A stretch of 64,000 bases of DNA from Pseudorhodobacter sp. PARRP1 (GTDB lineage Bacteria; Pseudomonadota; Alphaproteobacteria; Rhodobacterales; Rhodobacteraceae): positions 1 to 64,000 of the forward strand of contig NKIU01000009.1 in NCBI GenBank assembly GCA_002256245.1. The letters are read 5' to 3'. The notes beneath the pieces are model-generated. The model was not told the origin of the DNA. It did no database searches and saw nothing but the letters and a program-made list of their open reading frames with translations. The position numbers were made by a program, and so were the translations under genes. Numbering within the stretch: the first letter of the stretch is position 1; every line of letters starts with the position of its first letter. Shown in pieces: positions 42,667 through 52,311 of the stretch.

Positions 42667-43950
42667 ATGGACACTATTTTCGCTCTTGCCTCGGCACGGG
42701 GTAAAGCTGGCGTTGCGGTGGTGCGGATCTCGGGGCCACTTTCGCATGATGTCGTGGCGAAGCTTTGTGTTTTGCCACCGGTTCGGCAGGCGGCGTTGCG
42801 GCGATTGACCTGGCAGGGCGAGATGCTGGACGAAGGTTTGGTGTTGCTGTTCGCCTCTGGCAGCAGTTTTACTGGAGAGTTGAGTGCTGAGTTGCACTTG
42901 CACGGCAGCAGCGCAGTCGTTGCGCGCGTGTTGCGGGCGTTGGGGTCTGTGGACGGCTTGCGCTTGGCAGAAGCGGGCGAGTTTACCCGGCGTGCGCTGG
43001 AGAATGGCAAGCTTGACCTTGCTCAGGTTGAGGGGCTTGCCGATCTGATCGACGCCGAGACCGAAGCTCAACGCAAGCAAGCCTTGCGGGTGTTGTCGGG
43101 CGTGTTGGGGCAGCGTGTTGAGGCCTGGCGCGTTGATTTGGTGCGCGCGGCGGCGTTGATCGAAGCAACGATTGATTTCGCCGACGAAGATGTGCCGGTT
43201 GATGTGTCGCCCGAGGTTACGGCGCTGATTTCTGGCTTGTTGATGCAGTTGCAGGCGGAACTGCATGGTGCGCGTGCGGCAGAGCGGGTGAGGGACGGGT
43301 TTGAAGTGGCGATTGTTGGCGCCCCGAATGCCGGCAAGTCAACGCTGTTGAACGCTTTGGCGGGGCGCGACGCCGCGATCACCTCGGAAATTGCGGGCAC
43401 GACGCGCGACGTCATAGAGGTGCGGATGGACATCGCGGGCCTGTCTGTGACGTTGCTTGACACGGCGGGATTGCGGGCTTCGGATGACGCGGTGGAGCAG
43501 ATTGGTGTTGCGCGCGGGTTGGAACGGGCGAGGGCGGCGGATTTGCGTGTCTTCTTGCTGGACGATGTGGAGCAAGTCTTGATGCTGCCGCCTGTCGGTG
43601 ATGACGTTGTGGTGTTGGGCAAGGCAGACATCCGAGGCGGCGATGGGCGTGCGGTATCGGGAAAGACCGGGGTCGGCATTGATTGGCTTATTGCCGAGAT
43701 TGCGCAACGTTTGTCTGATCGGGCAGCCTCGGCAGGGTTGCTGATCCGTGAGCGGCAGCGTATCGCGATGCAGGCCGCGGTTGCGGGTTTGGAGTCGGCT
43801 CGGGCGCGCATGAGCGAGGCGCAGAGCCTGCCAGAGCTGATCGCAGCGGATCTGCGCGTTTCGATGCGTTCTTTGGAAGCCATGATGGGAAGAATCGATG
43901 TCGAAAACTTGCTGGATGAGATATTCTCCAGCTTCTGCATCGGGAAATGA
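42667..43950 (+). CDS. mnmE: tRNA modification GTPase MnmE
   Basis: The product is 427 aa from the ATG at 42667 (AAAGG upstream; a TTG two codons earlier is possible). The N-terminal formyl-THF-binding domain starts [21 protein letters not shown]; the G domain has GAPNAGKST, the switch region [15 protein letters not shown] and a shortened NKxD region (LGKADIRGG); the C-terminus is the canonical FCIGK. With MnmG it forms the cmnm5 group on U34 of tRNA. It overlaps mnmG by 4 bp. Confidence 0.97.
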   Translation: MDTIFALASARGKAGVAVVRISGPLSHDVVAKLCVLPPVRQAALRRLTWQGEMLDEGLVLLFASGSSFTGELSAELHLHGSSAVVARVLRALGSVDGLRLAEAGEFTRRALENGKLDLAQVEGLADLIDAETEAQRKQALRVLSGVLGQRVEAWRVDLVRAAALIEATIDFADEDVPVDVSPEVTALISGLLMQLQAELHGARAAERVRDGFEVAIVGAPNAGKSTLLNALAGRDAAITSEIAGTTRDVIEVRMDIAGLSVTLLDTAGLRASDDAVEQIGVARGLERARAADLRVFLLDDVEQVLMLPPVGDDVVVLGKADIRGGDGRAVSGKTGVGIDWLIAEIAQRLSDRAASAGLLIRERQRIAMQAAVAGLESARARMSEAQSLPELIAADLRVSMRSLEAMMGRIDVENLLDEIFSSFCIGK

Positions 43951-45827
43951 GGTTGTTTCACGTGAAACATTTTGATGTCATTGTGATCGGTGGCGGCCAC
44001 GCGGGCGCTGAAGCAGCCGTTGCCGCTGCGCGCATGGGTGCGCGAACCGCCTTGATTTCGTTGCGCCGCGACGGGATTGGCGTGATGTCGTGCAACCCTG
44101 CGATTGGTGGTCTTGGTAAGGGCCATCTTGTGCGCGAGATTGATGCGATGGATGGCATCATGGGTCGTGCGGCGGACCGTGCTGCAATTCAGTATCGGCT
44201 TCTTAACCGTCGCAAAGGGCCCGCCGTGCAAGGACCGCGCGCGCAGGCGGACCGAAAGCTTTACCGGGCTGCGATTCAGGATTTGTTGGATGCAGAGCAA
44301 AACCTGACGATACTCGAGGGCGAAGTTGTTGCATTGAAGCGTGAGGGTGACCGAGTGACTGGGGTCACTTTGGCCGATTCGAGCGATATTTCCGCGGCTG
44401 CGGTTGTTTTGACGGTTGGCACGTTTTTGAATGGGGTGATGCATGTCGGTGACAAGCGGCAACCCGGCGGACGTGTTGGCGACCGCCCTTCGGTGTTGTT
44501 GGCCGAACAACTGGCTGAACTCGGGTTGGCTCGGGGGCGGTTGAAGACGGGCACGCCCCCAAGGTTGGACGGCAAGACGATCAATTGGTCTGTATTGGAA
44601 ACGCAGCCAGGCGACGACGAACCGGTAGTGTTTTCGTTTTTGAACCGGCATCCTCAAGTCAGGCAGATTGCCTGCGGGATCACCCACACCAACGAGAAAA
44701 CGCATGAGATTGTCCGAAACAATCTAGACCGGTCGGCGATGTATGGCGGCCATATCGAAGGGGTTGGGCCGCGTTATTGTCCCTCGATCGAAGACAAGAT
44801 TGTTCGATTTGCGGACAAGAGTTCGCATCAGGTGTTTCTGGAGCCAGAAGGACTTGACGATGACACGGTGTACCCGAATGGAATCTCGACGTCGTTGCCG
44901 CTTGATGTTCAGGAAGCCTATGTGCGCTCGATTGTCGGGCTTGAGGACGTGCGCATCCTTCAGGCGGGTTACGCCATTGAATATGATTACTTCGACCCAC
45001 GATCACTTGACCTGTCTTTGCAACTGAAGGCGATGCCAGGTTTGTTTTTGGCGGGACAAATCAATGGCACGACGGGATATGAAGAGGCTGCAGCGCAGGG
45101 CTTGCTCGCGGGGATAAATGCCGCCGCTATGGCGCAGGGCGGTGATCCGGTAACATTCAGTCGTGTGAACAGCTACATCGGTGTGATGGTTGACGATCTG
45201 ACGACGCGCGGTGTCACGGAGCCTTATCGTATGTTCACGTCTCGGGCGGAATATCGGTTGACACTGCGTGCCGACAATGCCGATCAGCGGCTTACGCCAA
45301 TGGCTATGGCGTTGGGGTGCGTGCGGGACGCGCGCATCGATGCATTCGCGCGAAAAAGCGATGAACTGGCCAAGGCGGCGTCGATGCTACGATCTTACAG
45401 CTTTACGCCGACTGAATTGCGCAAGGTTGGTATCTCGCTTAGTCAAGATGGAACAAAGCGGACAGCGCAGGCGCTCATGGCGTTGCCTGACGTGACTCTT
45501 GCGCAAATCGTTGAATTGCTGCCCCAATTTGAGGCATTTTCATCGGAAATTCAGCAGCAAACAGCGACTGATTGTCTTTACGCGCAATATATTGAGCGCC
45601 AGAAGCACGAGATTGAAAGCGTCAAACGTGAAGAGACGACATCAATACCGGGTGATTTCAGGTATGCGGGTCTTCCTGGTCTTTCGACTGAACTGGGGGC
45701 CAAACTAACGCGGATACGGCCGGCAAATCTGGCGCAGGCCGCGCGCATTGAGGGTATGACGCCTGCTGCTTTGACGCTCATTCTCGCGCATCTTCGCAAG
45801 GCGCGCCGTGCGGTGGCGGGCCAATGA
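43947..45827 (+). CDS. mnmG: tRNA uridine-5-carboxymethylaminomethyl modification enzyme MnmG
   Basis: A 626-aa FAD protein with the dinucleotide motif [19 protein letters not shown], the family signatures [28 protein letters not shown]-type block (here with MDG), [13 protein letters not shown] and [21 protein letters not shown]. It works with MnmE. Its very first codons (LFHVKH) are formed by a perfect parS palindrome, so the N-terminus is set by that site. The stop overlaps rsmG by 4 bp. Confidence 0.97.
   Translation: MRLFHVKHFDVIVIGGGHAGAEAAVAAARMGARTALISLRRDGIGVMSCNPAIGGLGKGHLVREIDAMDGIMGRAADRAAIQYRLLNRRKGPAVQGPRAQADRKLYRAAIQDLLDAEQNLTILEGEVVALKREGDRVTGVTLADSSDISAAAVVLTVGTFLNGVMHVGDKRQPGGRVGDRPSVLLAEQLAELGLARGRLKTGTPPRLDGKTINWSVLETQPGDDEPVVFSFLNRHPQVRQIACGITHTNEKTHEIVRNNLDRSAMYGGHIEGVGPRYCPSIEDKIVRFADKSSHQVFLEPEGLDDDTVYPNGISTSLPLDVQEAYVRSIVGLEDVRILQAGYAIEYDYFDPRSLDLSLQLKAMPGLFLAGQINGTTGYEEAAAQGLLAGINAAAMAQGGDPVTFSRVNSYIGVMVDDLTTRGVTEPYRMFTSRAEYRLTLRADNADQRLTPMAMALGCVRDARIDAFARKSDELAKAASMLRSYSFTPTELRKVGISLSQDGTKRTAQALMALPDVTLAQIVELLPQFEAFSSEIQQQTATDCLYAQYIERQKHEIESVKREETTSIPGDFRYAGLPGLSTELGAKLTRIRPANLAQAARIEGMTPAALTLILAHLRKARRAVAGQ
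43954..43969. promoter_or_regulatory. parS: parS site at the mnmG start
   Basis: Perfect TGTTTCACGTGAAACA beginning 7 bases after the mnmG start codon, encoding LFHVKH. It lies about 3.3 kb from parB. Confidence 0.93.
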
Positions 45828-46450
45828 ACAGAGACGACGTTGAGGTTCCGGAGTGGCTGAATGTTTCACGTGAAACACTCACAAAGCTTTTCGAATTTTG
45901 TGATCTGGTCGAAAAATGGAATCCCGCCGTCAACCTTGTTTCAAAGGCGGGCATCTCGGACCTCTGGCATCGACATGTTCTTGATTCTGCACAACTTGCA
46001 CAGCATATTCCGCAGGGTTGCAGCGCGTGGTGTGACCTTGGCAGCGGCGGTGGATTTCCCGGCATCGTCCTCGCCGTGCTCGCAACAGAATTTCAGCCCG
46101 ATGTGAAGATAACCTTGGTAGAATCAGACAGCCGGAAGTCGGTTTTCCTTGGTGAGGCCGCCCGGGTATTGAAGCTTCCTGTCCTTGTGATCTCGCGGCG
46201 CATCGAAAACCTTGAACCGCAGCACGTCGATGTTCTCACGGCGCGCGCCTTGGCGCCGCTTTCACAGCTTTGTGGTTTTGCGCATCGCCACCTGAAGCCC
46301 GATGGCGTGGCCATTTTCCCGAAAGGCGCAGCAGCAGAGCGAGAAGTAGAGGAAGCCCGCAAGTCATGGAACTTCACATACACTTCCCTGCCAAGTCGTA
46401 CCGACGCTGATGCGCGCGTATTGATGATAAAGGACGTCTGTCGTGCATGA
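45824..46450 (+). CDS. rsmG: 16S rRNA (guanine527-N7)-methyltransferase RsmG
   Basis: A 208-aa class I methyltransferase: [20 protein letters not shown], the SAM-binding [25 protein letters not shown] and [11 protein letters not shown]. It makes m7G527 of 16S rRNA, the change whose loss gives low-level streptomycin resistance. A parS site lies near its 5' end. It overlaps mnmG (4 bp) and parA (8 bp). Confidence 0.96.
   Translation: MNRDDVEVPEWLNVSRETLTKLFEFCDLVEKWNPAVNLVSKAGISDLWHRHVLDSAQLAQHIPQGCSAWCDLGSGGGFPGIVLAVLATEFQPDVKITLVESDSRKSVFLGEAARVLKLPVLVISRRIENLEPQHVDVLTARALAPLSQLCGFAHRHLKPDGVAIFPKGAAAEREVEEARKSWNFTYTSLPSRTDADARVLMIKDVCRA
45862..45877. promoter_or_regulatory. parS: parS site in rsmG
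   Basis: Perfect TGTTTCACGTGAAACA, encoding NVSRET at codons 13-18 of rsmG. It is the site closest to parA and parB (1.4 kb to parB). Confidence 0.93.
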
Positions 46451-47270
46451 CATCATCGGAACGGACGGGGCGCGCATTCTTTCGATCGCCAATCAGAAAG
46501 GCGGAGTTGGAAAGACCACGACTGCGATCAACCTTGCTGCGGCTTTGGTCGAGCAGGGCGCGCGCGTGTTGCTGGTTGATCTTGATCCGCAGGGCAATGC
46601 CTCCACCGGACTAGGGTTTGCGCCCAGCGAGCGCAAAAAAACCACCTACGACCTTTTGTTGGATGAAGCCCCTCTGATCGAAGCGGTGGTCAACACGGAT
46701 TTCTCTGGCCTGCTGTTGTGTCCTTCAAGCGCAGATTTATCGTCGGCCGATATCCAGTTGGTTTCAAACGAAAAACGCAGCTTTTTGCTGCATGATGCGC
46801 TGCGCGAGGCGCGTGTTGAAAGTTTGGCTCTCGATTTTATTCTGATTGACTGCCCGCCGTCCTTAAGCTTGCTGACCATCAATGCGATGGTGGCCAGCCA
46901 TGCCGTCCTGGTGCCGCTTCAGGCCGAGTTTTTCGCCTTGGAGGGGTTGTCACAACTGATGTTGACGATCCGCGAGGTCCGCCGTAGCGCTAACCCAAAC
47001 CTGCGTATCGAGGGAGTGGTTTTGACAATGGTGGATGGCCGCAACAGGCTTTCGCAGCACGTTGAGCAGGATGCGCGCTCGACTTTGGGTGATCTGGTGT
47101 TCAAAACCATGATTCCGCGCAATGTGCGTCTCAGTGAGGCGCCTTCATATGCGCAACCCGTGCTGAGTTATGACAGCGCCTCGAAGGGCTCGGAGGCCTA
47201 CCGCGCCCTTGCGACGGAGATATTGCAGCGGCATCCGTTGCGCACGCGCTTCAAAGAGGAGACCGTCTGA
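46443..47270 (+). CDS. parA: Chromosome partitioning ATPase ParA
   Basis: The product is 275 aa from a GTG at 46443 inside rsmG. Deviant Walker A KGGVGKTTTAINLA (19-32), LVDLDPQGNASTGLG, the Walker B region FILIDCPPSLSLLTINAMV and late segments such as RNVRLSEAPSYAQPVL are those of chromosomal ParA/Soj. ATP-dependent nucleoid binding of ParA moves the ParB-parS complex toward the opposite pole. It overlaps parB by one base. Confidence 0.96.
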   Translation: MHDIIGTDGARILSIANQKGGVGKTTTAINLAAALVEQGARVLLVDLDPQGNASTGLGFAPSERKKTTYDLLLDEAPLIEAVVNTDFSGLLLCPSSADLSSADIQLVSNEKRSFLLHDALREARVESLALDFILIDCPPSLSLLTINAMVASHAVLVPLQAEFFALEGLSQLMLTIREVRRSANPNLRIEGVVLTMVDGRNRLSQHVEQDARSTLGDLVFKTMIPRNVRLSEAPSYAQPVLSYDSASKGSEAYRALATEILQRHPLRTRFKEETV

Positions 47271-48175
47271 TGGATAAGAAATTTGATCGCCGCGGCCTGG
47301 GTCGCGGACTTTCGGCTTTGATGGCAGACGTTAATCTGGACGCGCCCACTGCAGTGTCCGAGTCGCGTCGCGGCGACTTCTTCCTTCCTGTCGAAAAAAT
47401 CGTGCCGAATCCGGACCAGCCCCGTCGTGATTTTCATCCGGATGCGTTGAAAGACCTTGCGGACTCGCTACGGCAGAAGGGTGTCATCCAGCCATTGATT
47501 GTGCGCCGGAAGGCTGATCAGGATCTATACGAAATCGTCGCGGGCGAGCGGCGCTGGCGTGCCGCGCAGATTGCGCAACTGCATGAATTGCCGGTGATTG
47601 TTCGGGATTTCAGTGATTCGGAAGTCCTTGAGATCGCCATTATTGAGAATATTCAGCGCGCCGAGCTAAACTCCATCGAGGAAGCGCTGGCGTATCGGCA
47701 GTTGATGGACCGGTTTGGCCACACACAAGAAAAGATAGCCGAGGCATTGTCGCGCAGCCGCAGTCACATCGCCAATTTGCTGCGCTTGTTGTCGCTGCCA
47801 GATGATGTGCAGCAGATGGTCAAGTCTGGCACCTTGTCGGCTGGCCATGCGCGCGCGCTGATCACCAGTGGCAACGCAACCCAATTGGCTCTGCAAGTGG
47901 TCGGGCGCGGTCTCTCTGTCCGTGATACCGAAAATTTGGTCCGTAAATCGGCCGTTGACCCTGCAAAGCGGCGGGCACTTCGAAAGCGAGAAGATAAGGA
48001 TGCCGATACGCGGGCGCTCGAGTCTGACCTTTCGGCGAATCTGCACATGTCAGTGCAGATTGATCACCTTCCTGGCGGTGAGGGCGGCAAACTTACGATC
48101 CACTATCGTTCGCTTGACCAGCTCGATTTGCTCTGCCGGGTCTTGTCTGTGATCCCGCGCGACGCTGAATTCTAG
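47270..48175 (+). CDS. parB: Chromosome partitioning protein ParB (CTPase, parS-binding)
   Basis: The product is 301 aa. It opens with the ParA-activating type motif RRGLGRGLSALMADV; the N-terminal CTP-binding domain has IVPNPDQPRRDF and VAGERRWRAAQIAQL; then the helix-turn-helix EKIAEALSRSRSHIANLLRLL and SGTLSAGHARALI; the C-terminal dimerisation region ends GGKLTIHYRSLDQLDLL. It loads at the parS sites listed here and spreads on DNA. Convergent with hemW, 12 bp apart. Confidence 0.96.
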   Translation: MDKKFDRRGLGRGLSALMADVNLDAPTAVSESRRGDFFLPVEKIVPNPDQPRRDFHPDALKDLADSLRQKGVIQPLIVRRKADQDLYEIVAGERRWRAAQIAQLHELPVIVRDFSDSEVLEIAIIENIQRAELNSIEEALAYRQLMDRFGHTQEKIAEALSRSRSHIANLLRLLSLPDDVQQMVKSGTLSAGHARALITSGNATQLALQVVGRGLSVRDTENLVRKSAVDPAKRRALRKREDKDADTRALESDLSANLHMSVQIDHLPGGEGGKLTIHYRSLDQLDLLCRVLSVIPRDAEF

Positions 48176-48187
48176 CGGTCAATCGGC

Positions 48188-49345
48188 TCAGGCGACGACC
48201 AATTCGCGCAACACGGCGTTCAAGACCATCCGACCGGCCGCGGTGGCGTGCAGGTGAGTGTCGGTTTGCGAAAGCATGCCCATATCTGATAAATCTTTGA
48301 TCTTGCGCGCGTTCAGTGCGGTGCCCGATAGGTGCTGATAGCGGTCAAGATTTAGACCCTCACTCAAGCGCAACGACATCAAAAGATACTCCAGACCACG
48401 CTCTTCAGCTGTGAGTGCGCTGCGGGGTAATTCTGGTGACTTTCCGGCCTTGACCATTTCCAGCCAAAGCGCCGGAGATTTTATTGCCTCTGTCGCCCAC
48501 CTTGTGTTGTTCAAGGTCATCCGCCCATGTGCGCCCGGTCCGATGCCAATATAGTCTCCGCCGCGCCAATAAATCAGATTGTGGCGCGACTCTGATCCGG
48601 GTTTTGCGTGGTTTGAAACTTCATAGGCGGGCAGGCCAGCGGCGTCGCACAACTCTTGCGTAAGTTCGAACATTTCGGCCGAAAGGTCTTCGCTTGGCAA
48701 GCCACGCAATCCACCTTTGGCGAAGCGATCAGCAAAGGCAGTGCCGTCTTCGATGGTAAGCTGGTAGAGCGACAGATGGTCTATCGCAAGTTCAAGCGCC
48801 TTGCCCAATTCGATGCGCCAAGCGTCCAGGCTTTGATCTTGGCGCGCATAGATCAAATCAAAGCTGACGCGGTCAAAACAACCGCGCGCCACGTCAAATG
48901 CCTTTCGCGCTTCGGCGACGCTGTGTTTGCGACCAAGACGGCGCAAATCTTGGTCGTTCATGGCCTGAATCCCCATCGACACCCGCGTCACACCTGCCTG
49001 TTGAAAGCCGCGAAACCGCCCGACTTCAACAGATCCCGGATTTGCCTCCAGGGTGATTTCGGGATCGTTGGTCATCGGCCAGGTTGCCCGAATGCGATCT
49101 ATGACGGCCGCAACAAGCTCCGGGGCCATCAGAGAGGGTGTTCCGCCACCAAAATAGACCGAATTCAGAAGGCGCCCGGGCGTCTGCTGTCCCATGCGGT
49201 CAATTTCTGCCAGATAGGCGCGCTGCCACGCGTTCTGGTCAATCTGGGCTGCGACATGGCTGTTGAAGTCGCAATACGGGCATTTCGACTCGCAGTATGG
49301 CCAGTGCAGATACAGGCCAAACCCACCATGTTGCCAATCTTCCAT
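48188..49345 (-). CDS. hemW: Radical SAM heme chaperone HemW
   Basis: A 385-aa radical SAM protein with C18-x3-C22-x2-C25 followed by Asp-Phe (CESKCPYCDF). The Phe at the position where HemN has a fourth Cys marks HemW rather than the coproporphyrinogen dehydrogenase. Further signatures: VYFGGGTPSLM, EANPGSV, GVTRVSMGIQA and GIGPGAHGRM. HemW binds heme and inserts it into respiratory proteins. It is 2 bp after ridA. Confidence 0.9.
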   Translation of the reverse strand: MEDWQHGGFGLYLHWPYCESKCPYCDFNSHVAAQIDQNAWQRAYLAEIDRMGQQTPGRLLNSVYFGGGTPSLMAPELVAAVIDRIRATWPMTNDPEITLEANPGSVEVGRFRGFQQAGVTRVSMGIQAMNDQDLRRLGRKHSVAEARKAFDVARGCFDRVSFDLIYARQDQSLDAWRIELGKALELAIDHLSLYQLTIEDGTAFADRFAKGGLRGLPSEDLSAEMFELTQELCDAAGLPAYEVSNHAKPGSESRHNLIYWRGGDYIGIGPGAHGRMTLNNTRWATEAIKSPALWLEMVKAGKSPELPRSALTAEERGLEYLLMSLRLSEGLNLDRYQHLSGTALNARKIKDLSDMGMLSQTDTHLHATAAGRMVLNAVLRELVVA

Positions 49346-49347
49346 CG

Positions 49348-49731
49348 CTAGCCCTTGAACGCCGTAACTTCGATTTCGACCTTCATCTCTGGCCTTATCA
49401 GTCCCGCAATCACCATCGTCGCTGCTGGTCTGATGTGTTCCAATGCTTCTCCAAGCGCTGGCACCAAAGCGTCAACCAGCTCGGCCGAGACGACGGTGTA
49501 TTGCACCCGCACGATATCAGCCATCTCAAATCCAGCCTCGCTCAACACCGCCCGGATCGTCGCAAAGCAATTTCGGGCCTGATCAGCGATGCCATCTGGC
49601 ATCTGCATCGTGGCGTAATCATAGCCGGTCACACCGGACACAAAGCACCAACCACCTTTGACGATTGCCCTGCTGTAACCCATCGTCGCCTCGAACGGCG
49701 ACCCGGTGGAGATTTGTTTCACGTGAAACAT
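49348..49731 (-). CDS. RidA family protein
   Basis: A 127-aa protein of the RidA/YjgF fold: SRAIVKGGWCFVSGVTGYD, the block QARNCFATIRAVLSEAGFEMADIVRVQYTV (family-type), and MVIAGLIRPEMKVEIEVTAF with the Arg that binds the substrate carboxylate (IxxxRPEMKVEIE). Members hydrolyse reactive enamines/imines; the exact subgroup is not clear. Its first residues (MFHVKQ) come from a parS palindrome that also forms the end of rdgB. Confidence 0.88.
   Translation of the reverse strand: MFHVKQISTGSPFEATMGYSRAIVKGGWCFVSGVTGYDYATMQMPDGIADQARNCFATIRAVLSEAGFEMADIVRVQYTVVSAELVDALVPALGEALEHIRPAATMVIAGLIRPEMKVEIEVTAFKG
49715..49730. promoter_or_regulatory. parS: parS site at the rdgB end/ridA start
   Basis: Perfect TGTTTCACGTGAAACA lying across the 13-bp overlap of rdgB (ends CFT) and ridA (starts MFHVK). 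It is 1.5 kb past parB. Confidence 0.92.
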
Positions 49732-50327
49732 CCTTCTAAAAGCTTGCGAAACGCATCAGCACGATGACTTATCTGGTTTTTCTGCCAACGATCCATCTCA
49801 CCGAAGGTGAGATTGCTGCCCAAGGGTTGAAAGATCGGATCATAGCCGTGGCCCTGATCGCCGCGCATCGGCCAGACAACCTGCCCTGCCATAACACCCT
49901 CGAACACTTCGTCATGACCATCTGGCCAAGCCATGACCAGTGTGCAGCGAAACTGCGCCAGTCGCGGCTCCGGTGCGGCGATCGCCTCCAGCTTGTCCCA
50001 GGTCTTCGTCATCGCCATGACAAAATCGCGCCCTTGCGGCGTTTCCGACCAATCAGCCGTGTACACCCCCGGCGCACCGTCCAAAGCGTCCACCGTGATC
50101 CCAGAGTCATCTGCAAGGGCCGGCAGCCCGGTGGCTTGTGCTGCCGCATGAGCCTTGATGCGGGCATTGCCGACAAAACTGTCTTCCGTCTCTGCGGGCT
50201 CCGCCAGGCCCAGATCGCCAGCCGAAACCACGGAAATGCCAAACGGTTCCAACAGCTTGGCGATCTCTTCCAGTTTGCCGCGATTATGTGTCGCGACCAG
50301 CAGACGGTCGCCCGAGAACTTGCGCAT
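49719..50327 (-). CDS. rdgB: Non-canonical purine NTP pyrophosphatase RdgB (dITP/XTP)
   Basis: The product is 202 aa from the ATG at 50327 (overlapping the rph stop). Motifs: VATHNRGKLEEIAKLL (substrate Lys), ALADDSGITVDALDGAPGVY (metal Asp) and GYDPIFQPLGSNLTFGEM with SHRADAF near the end, all RdgB/HAM1. It removes dITP and XTP from the nucleotide pool. It ends inside a parS site and overlaps ridA by 13 bp. Confidence 0.95.
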   Translation of the reverse strand: MRKFSGDRLLVATHNRGKLEEIAKLLEPFGISVVSAGDLGLAEPAETEDSFVGNARIKAHAAAQATGLPALADDSGITVDALDGAPGVYTADWSETPQGRDFVMAMTKTWDKLEAIAAPEPRLAQFRCTLVMAWPDGHDEVFEGVMAGQVVWPMRGDQGHGYDPIFQPLGSNLTFGEMDRWQKNQISHRADAFRKLLEGCFT

Positions 50328-51046
50328 CACGCGATCCCCAATGCCGCCTTTTGTGCCGCCACCAAACCAGCGACGCCCGCCTCCGCCATGTCCAGCAATT
50401 CACCCATCTCTGCACGCGAGAATGTCGCCCCTTCGGCCGACATCTGCACTTCAATCATGCGGCCACGGCCAGTCAAAATGAAGTTACCATCCGTTCCGGC
50501 GGCGGAATCCTCAGGATAGTCCAGATCCAGCACCGGCTGCCCGGCGTAAATCCCGCAAGAAACCGCCGCCACATGATCCATCATCGGATCGCTGACGATA
50601 ACGCCCGCCTTCAACAGCTTGTTCATCGCCAGACGCAACGCCACCCAGCCGCCGGTGATCGACGCGCAACGGGTGCCACCGTCGGCCTGAATCACATCAC
50701 AGTCAATCACGATTTGCCGCTCGCCCAAGGCTGAACGATCAACACCAGCGCGCAATGCACGACCGATAAGCCGCTGAATCTCTTGCGTTCTTCCGGATTG
50801 CTTGCCAGCTGCCGCCTCGCGACGCATCCGCGAATTGGTCGCGCGCGGCAGCATACCGTATTCTGCCGTCACCCATCCCAGCCCGGTGTTCTTCAGAAAC
50901 GGCGGCGCCTTGTCTTCAATGGTCGCCGAGCACAGCACGTGCGTTTCGCCCATCTTGATCAGGCACGAGCCTTCCGCATGTTTCATCACCCCGATTTCCA
51001 TCGAAACCGGGCGCATTTCGTTCAATTTCCGACCTGAGGGGCGCAT
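50327..51046 (-). CDS. rph: Ribonuclease PH
   Basis: The product is 239 aa from the ATG at 51046 (AAAGGA upstream); a longer frame to 51100 has no ribosome site. It has the RNase PH signature: [57 protein letters not shown], and [18 protein letters not shown]. It trims tRNA 3' ends using phosphate. It forms an rph-rdgB-ridA-hemW operon and is divergent from hrcA. Confidence 0.96.
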   Translation of the reverse strand: MRPSGRKLNEMRPVSMEIGVMKHAEGSCLIKMGETHVLCSATIEDKAPPFLKNTGLGWVTAEYGMLPRATNSRMRREAAAGKQSGRTQEIQRLIGRALRAGVDRSALGERQIVIDCDVIQADGGTRCASITGGWVALRLAMNKLLKAGVIVSDPMMDHVAAVSCGIYAGQPVLDLDYPEDSAAGTDGNFILTGRGRMIEVQMSAEGATFSRAEMGELLDMAEAGVAGLVAAQKAALGIA

Positions 51047-51106
51047 CGTATCATCCTTTTCGCTTTGCTCCAGATAGTCCCGCGCCCGCGCCCGATGCAA
51101 CCCTCA

Positions 51107-51135
51107 TTGACGTTCACATCACAGGCTCCTTAATG
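51107..51135 (+). promoter_or_regulatory. Possible promoter for hrcA-grpE
   Basis: TTGACG (51107-51112) and TTAATG (51130-51135) with a 17-base spacer lie 55 bases before the hrcA start, in the 143-bp gap to rph. I did not see a CIRCE repeat (TTAGCACTC-N9-GAGTGCTAA), so HrcA feedback here is not shown. Confidence 0.4.
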
Positions 51136-51189
51136 CAACGATATAGGCCTTGGACACTTCCCCGTATTGGCATATCTGAGAACCACACC

Positions 51190-52260
51190 ATGACCGACGG
51201 CAGCAAGATCCTGACAGAGATGAACGACCGCTCGCGCGAAGTGTTTCGCCGCGTCGTCGAAGGCTATCTGGCCTCTGGCGATCCGGTGGGTTCGCGCACG
51301 CTGACGCGCAGCATGTCAGAACGGCTGTCTGCTGCAACCATCCGAAATGTCATGCAGGATCTCGAATTTCTTGGCCTGCTCGGCAGCCCACATGTTTCCG
51401 CCGGCCGCGTGCCGACTCAACTCGGACTGCGCATGTTTGTCGATGGCCTGCTTGAGGTTGGCGCAGTCGCCGCCGAGGATCGCCATCTGATCGACACCGC
51501 CTCTGCCAGCAACGAGCCCGACATCACCAGCCTGCTCGACCACATTGGCGGCACCCTGTCAGGCATCACCAAAGGCGCCTCGGTCGTGCTTGCGCCAAAG
51601 GCCGAAGCCCCCATCCGCCATATCGAATTTGTCAGCCTTGCCGCCGAACGCGCGCTGGTGGTGCTAGTGTTCGCCAACGGCCATGTCGAAAACCGCATCT
51701 TCACCCCGCCGCCGGGTCAAACCCCGTCCTCGATGCGCGAAGCCGCCAATTTCCTGAATGCTTTGGCCGAGGGTAAAACCCTTTCCGAACTGCGCCGGAG
51801 CATCGCGCAGGATATCGCCAAACGGCGGCAGGAGATTGATTCGCTGGCTCGGGCGCTGGTGGAAAGTGGCATCGCACTTTGGGACAATTCTGACGAACAC
51901 GCCGAACGCCTGATCGTGCGCGGCCGCTCCAACCTGATCGAAACCGCCGCCGAATCCCAGGATATTGACCGCATCCGCGTGCTGTTTGACGACTTGGAAC
52001 GCAAGCGTGATATCGCCGATTTTCTTGAACTTGCCGAAACGGGCGCCGGAGTGCGCATTTTTATTGGCTCCGAGAACAAACTCTTCTCACTTTCGGGTTC
52101 CTCTCTGGTGGTCTCTCCCTATATGAACGCTGATCGAAAGATCATTGGCGCGGTGGGCGTGATCGGACCAACCCGGCTGAACTATGGCCGGATTGTTCCG
52201 ATTGTTGATTACACCGCGCAACTGGTCGGCAGGCTTTTGTCCGAACGTGGTTCGGGATAA
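51190..52260 (+). CDS. hrcA: Heat-inducible transcription repressor HrcA
   Basis: The product is 356 aa from the ATG at 51190. The winged helix is at the N-terminus (LTEMNDRSREVFRRVVEGYLASGDPVGSRTLTRSMSE-type region, then ATIRNVMQDLEFLGLL and SAGRVPTQLGLRMFVD), and the C-terminal GAF-like domain ends VVSPYMNADRKIIGAVGVIGPTRLNYGRIVPIVDYTA. HrcA represses groESL through CIRCE and is kept active by GroEL. It precedes grpE by 51 bp. Confidence 0.96.
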   Translation: MTDGSKILTEMNDRSREVFRRVVEGYLASGDPVGSRTLTRSMSERLSAATIRNVMQDLEFLGLLGSPHVSAGRVPTQLGLRMFVDGLLEVGAVAAEDRHLIDTASASNEPDITSLLDHIGGTLSGITKGASVVLAPKAEAPIRHIEFVSLAAERALVVLVFANGHVENRIFTPPPGQTPSSMREAANFLNALAEGKTLSELRRSIAQDIAKRRQEIDSLARALVESGIALWDNSDEHAERLIVRGRSNLIETAAESQDIDRIRVLFDDLERKRDIADFLELAETGAGVRIFIGSENKLFSLSGSSLVVSPYMNADRKIIGAVGVIGPTRLNYGRIVPIVDYTAQLVGRLLSERGSG

Positions 52261-52311
52261 GTCAGCCCAAAGCGGAACGGCCTAAAGCCGCATGGAATGT
52301 AAGGATAGACG

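Noticed and set aside
51047-51189. CIRCE operator before hrcA
   Set aside because: No TTAGCACTC/GAGTGCTAA inverted repeat is present in this gap.
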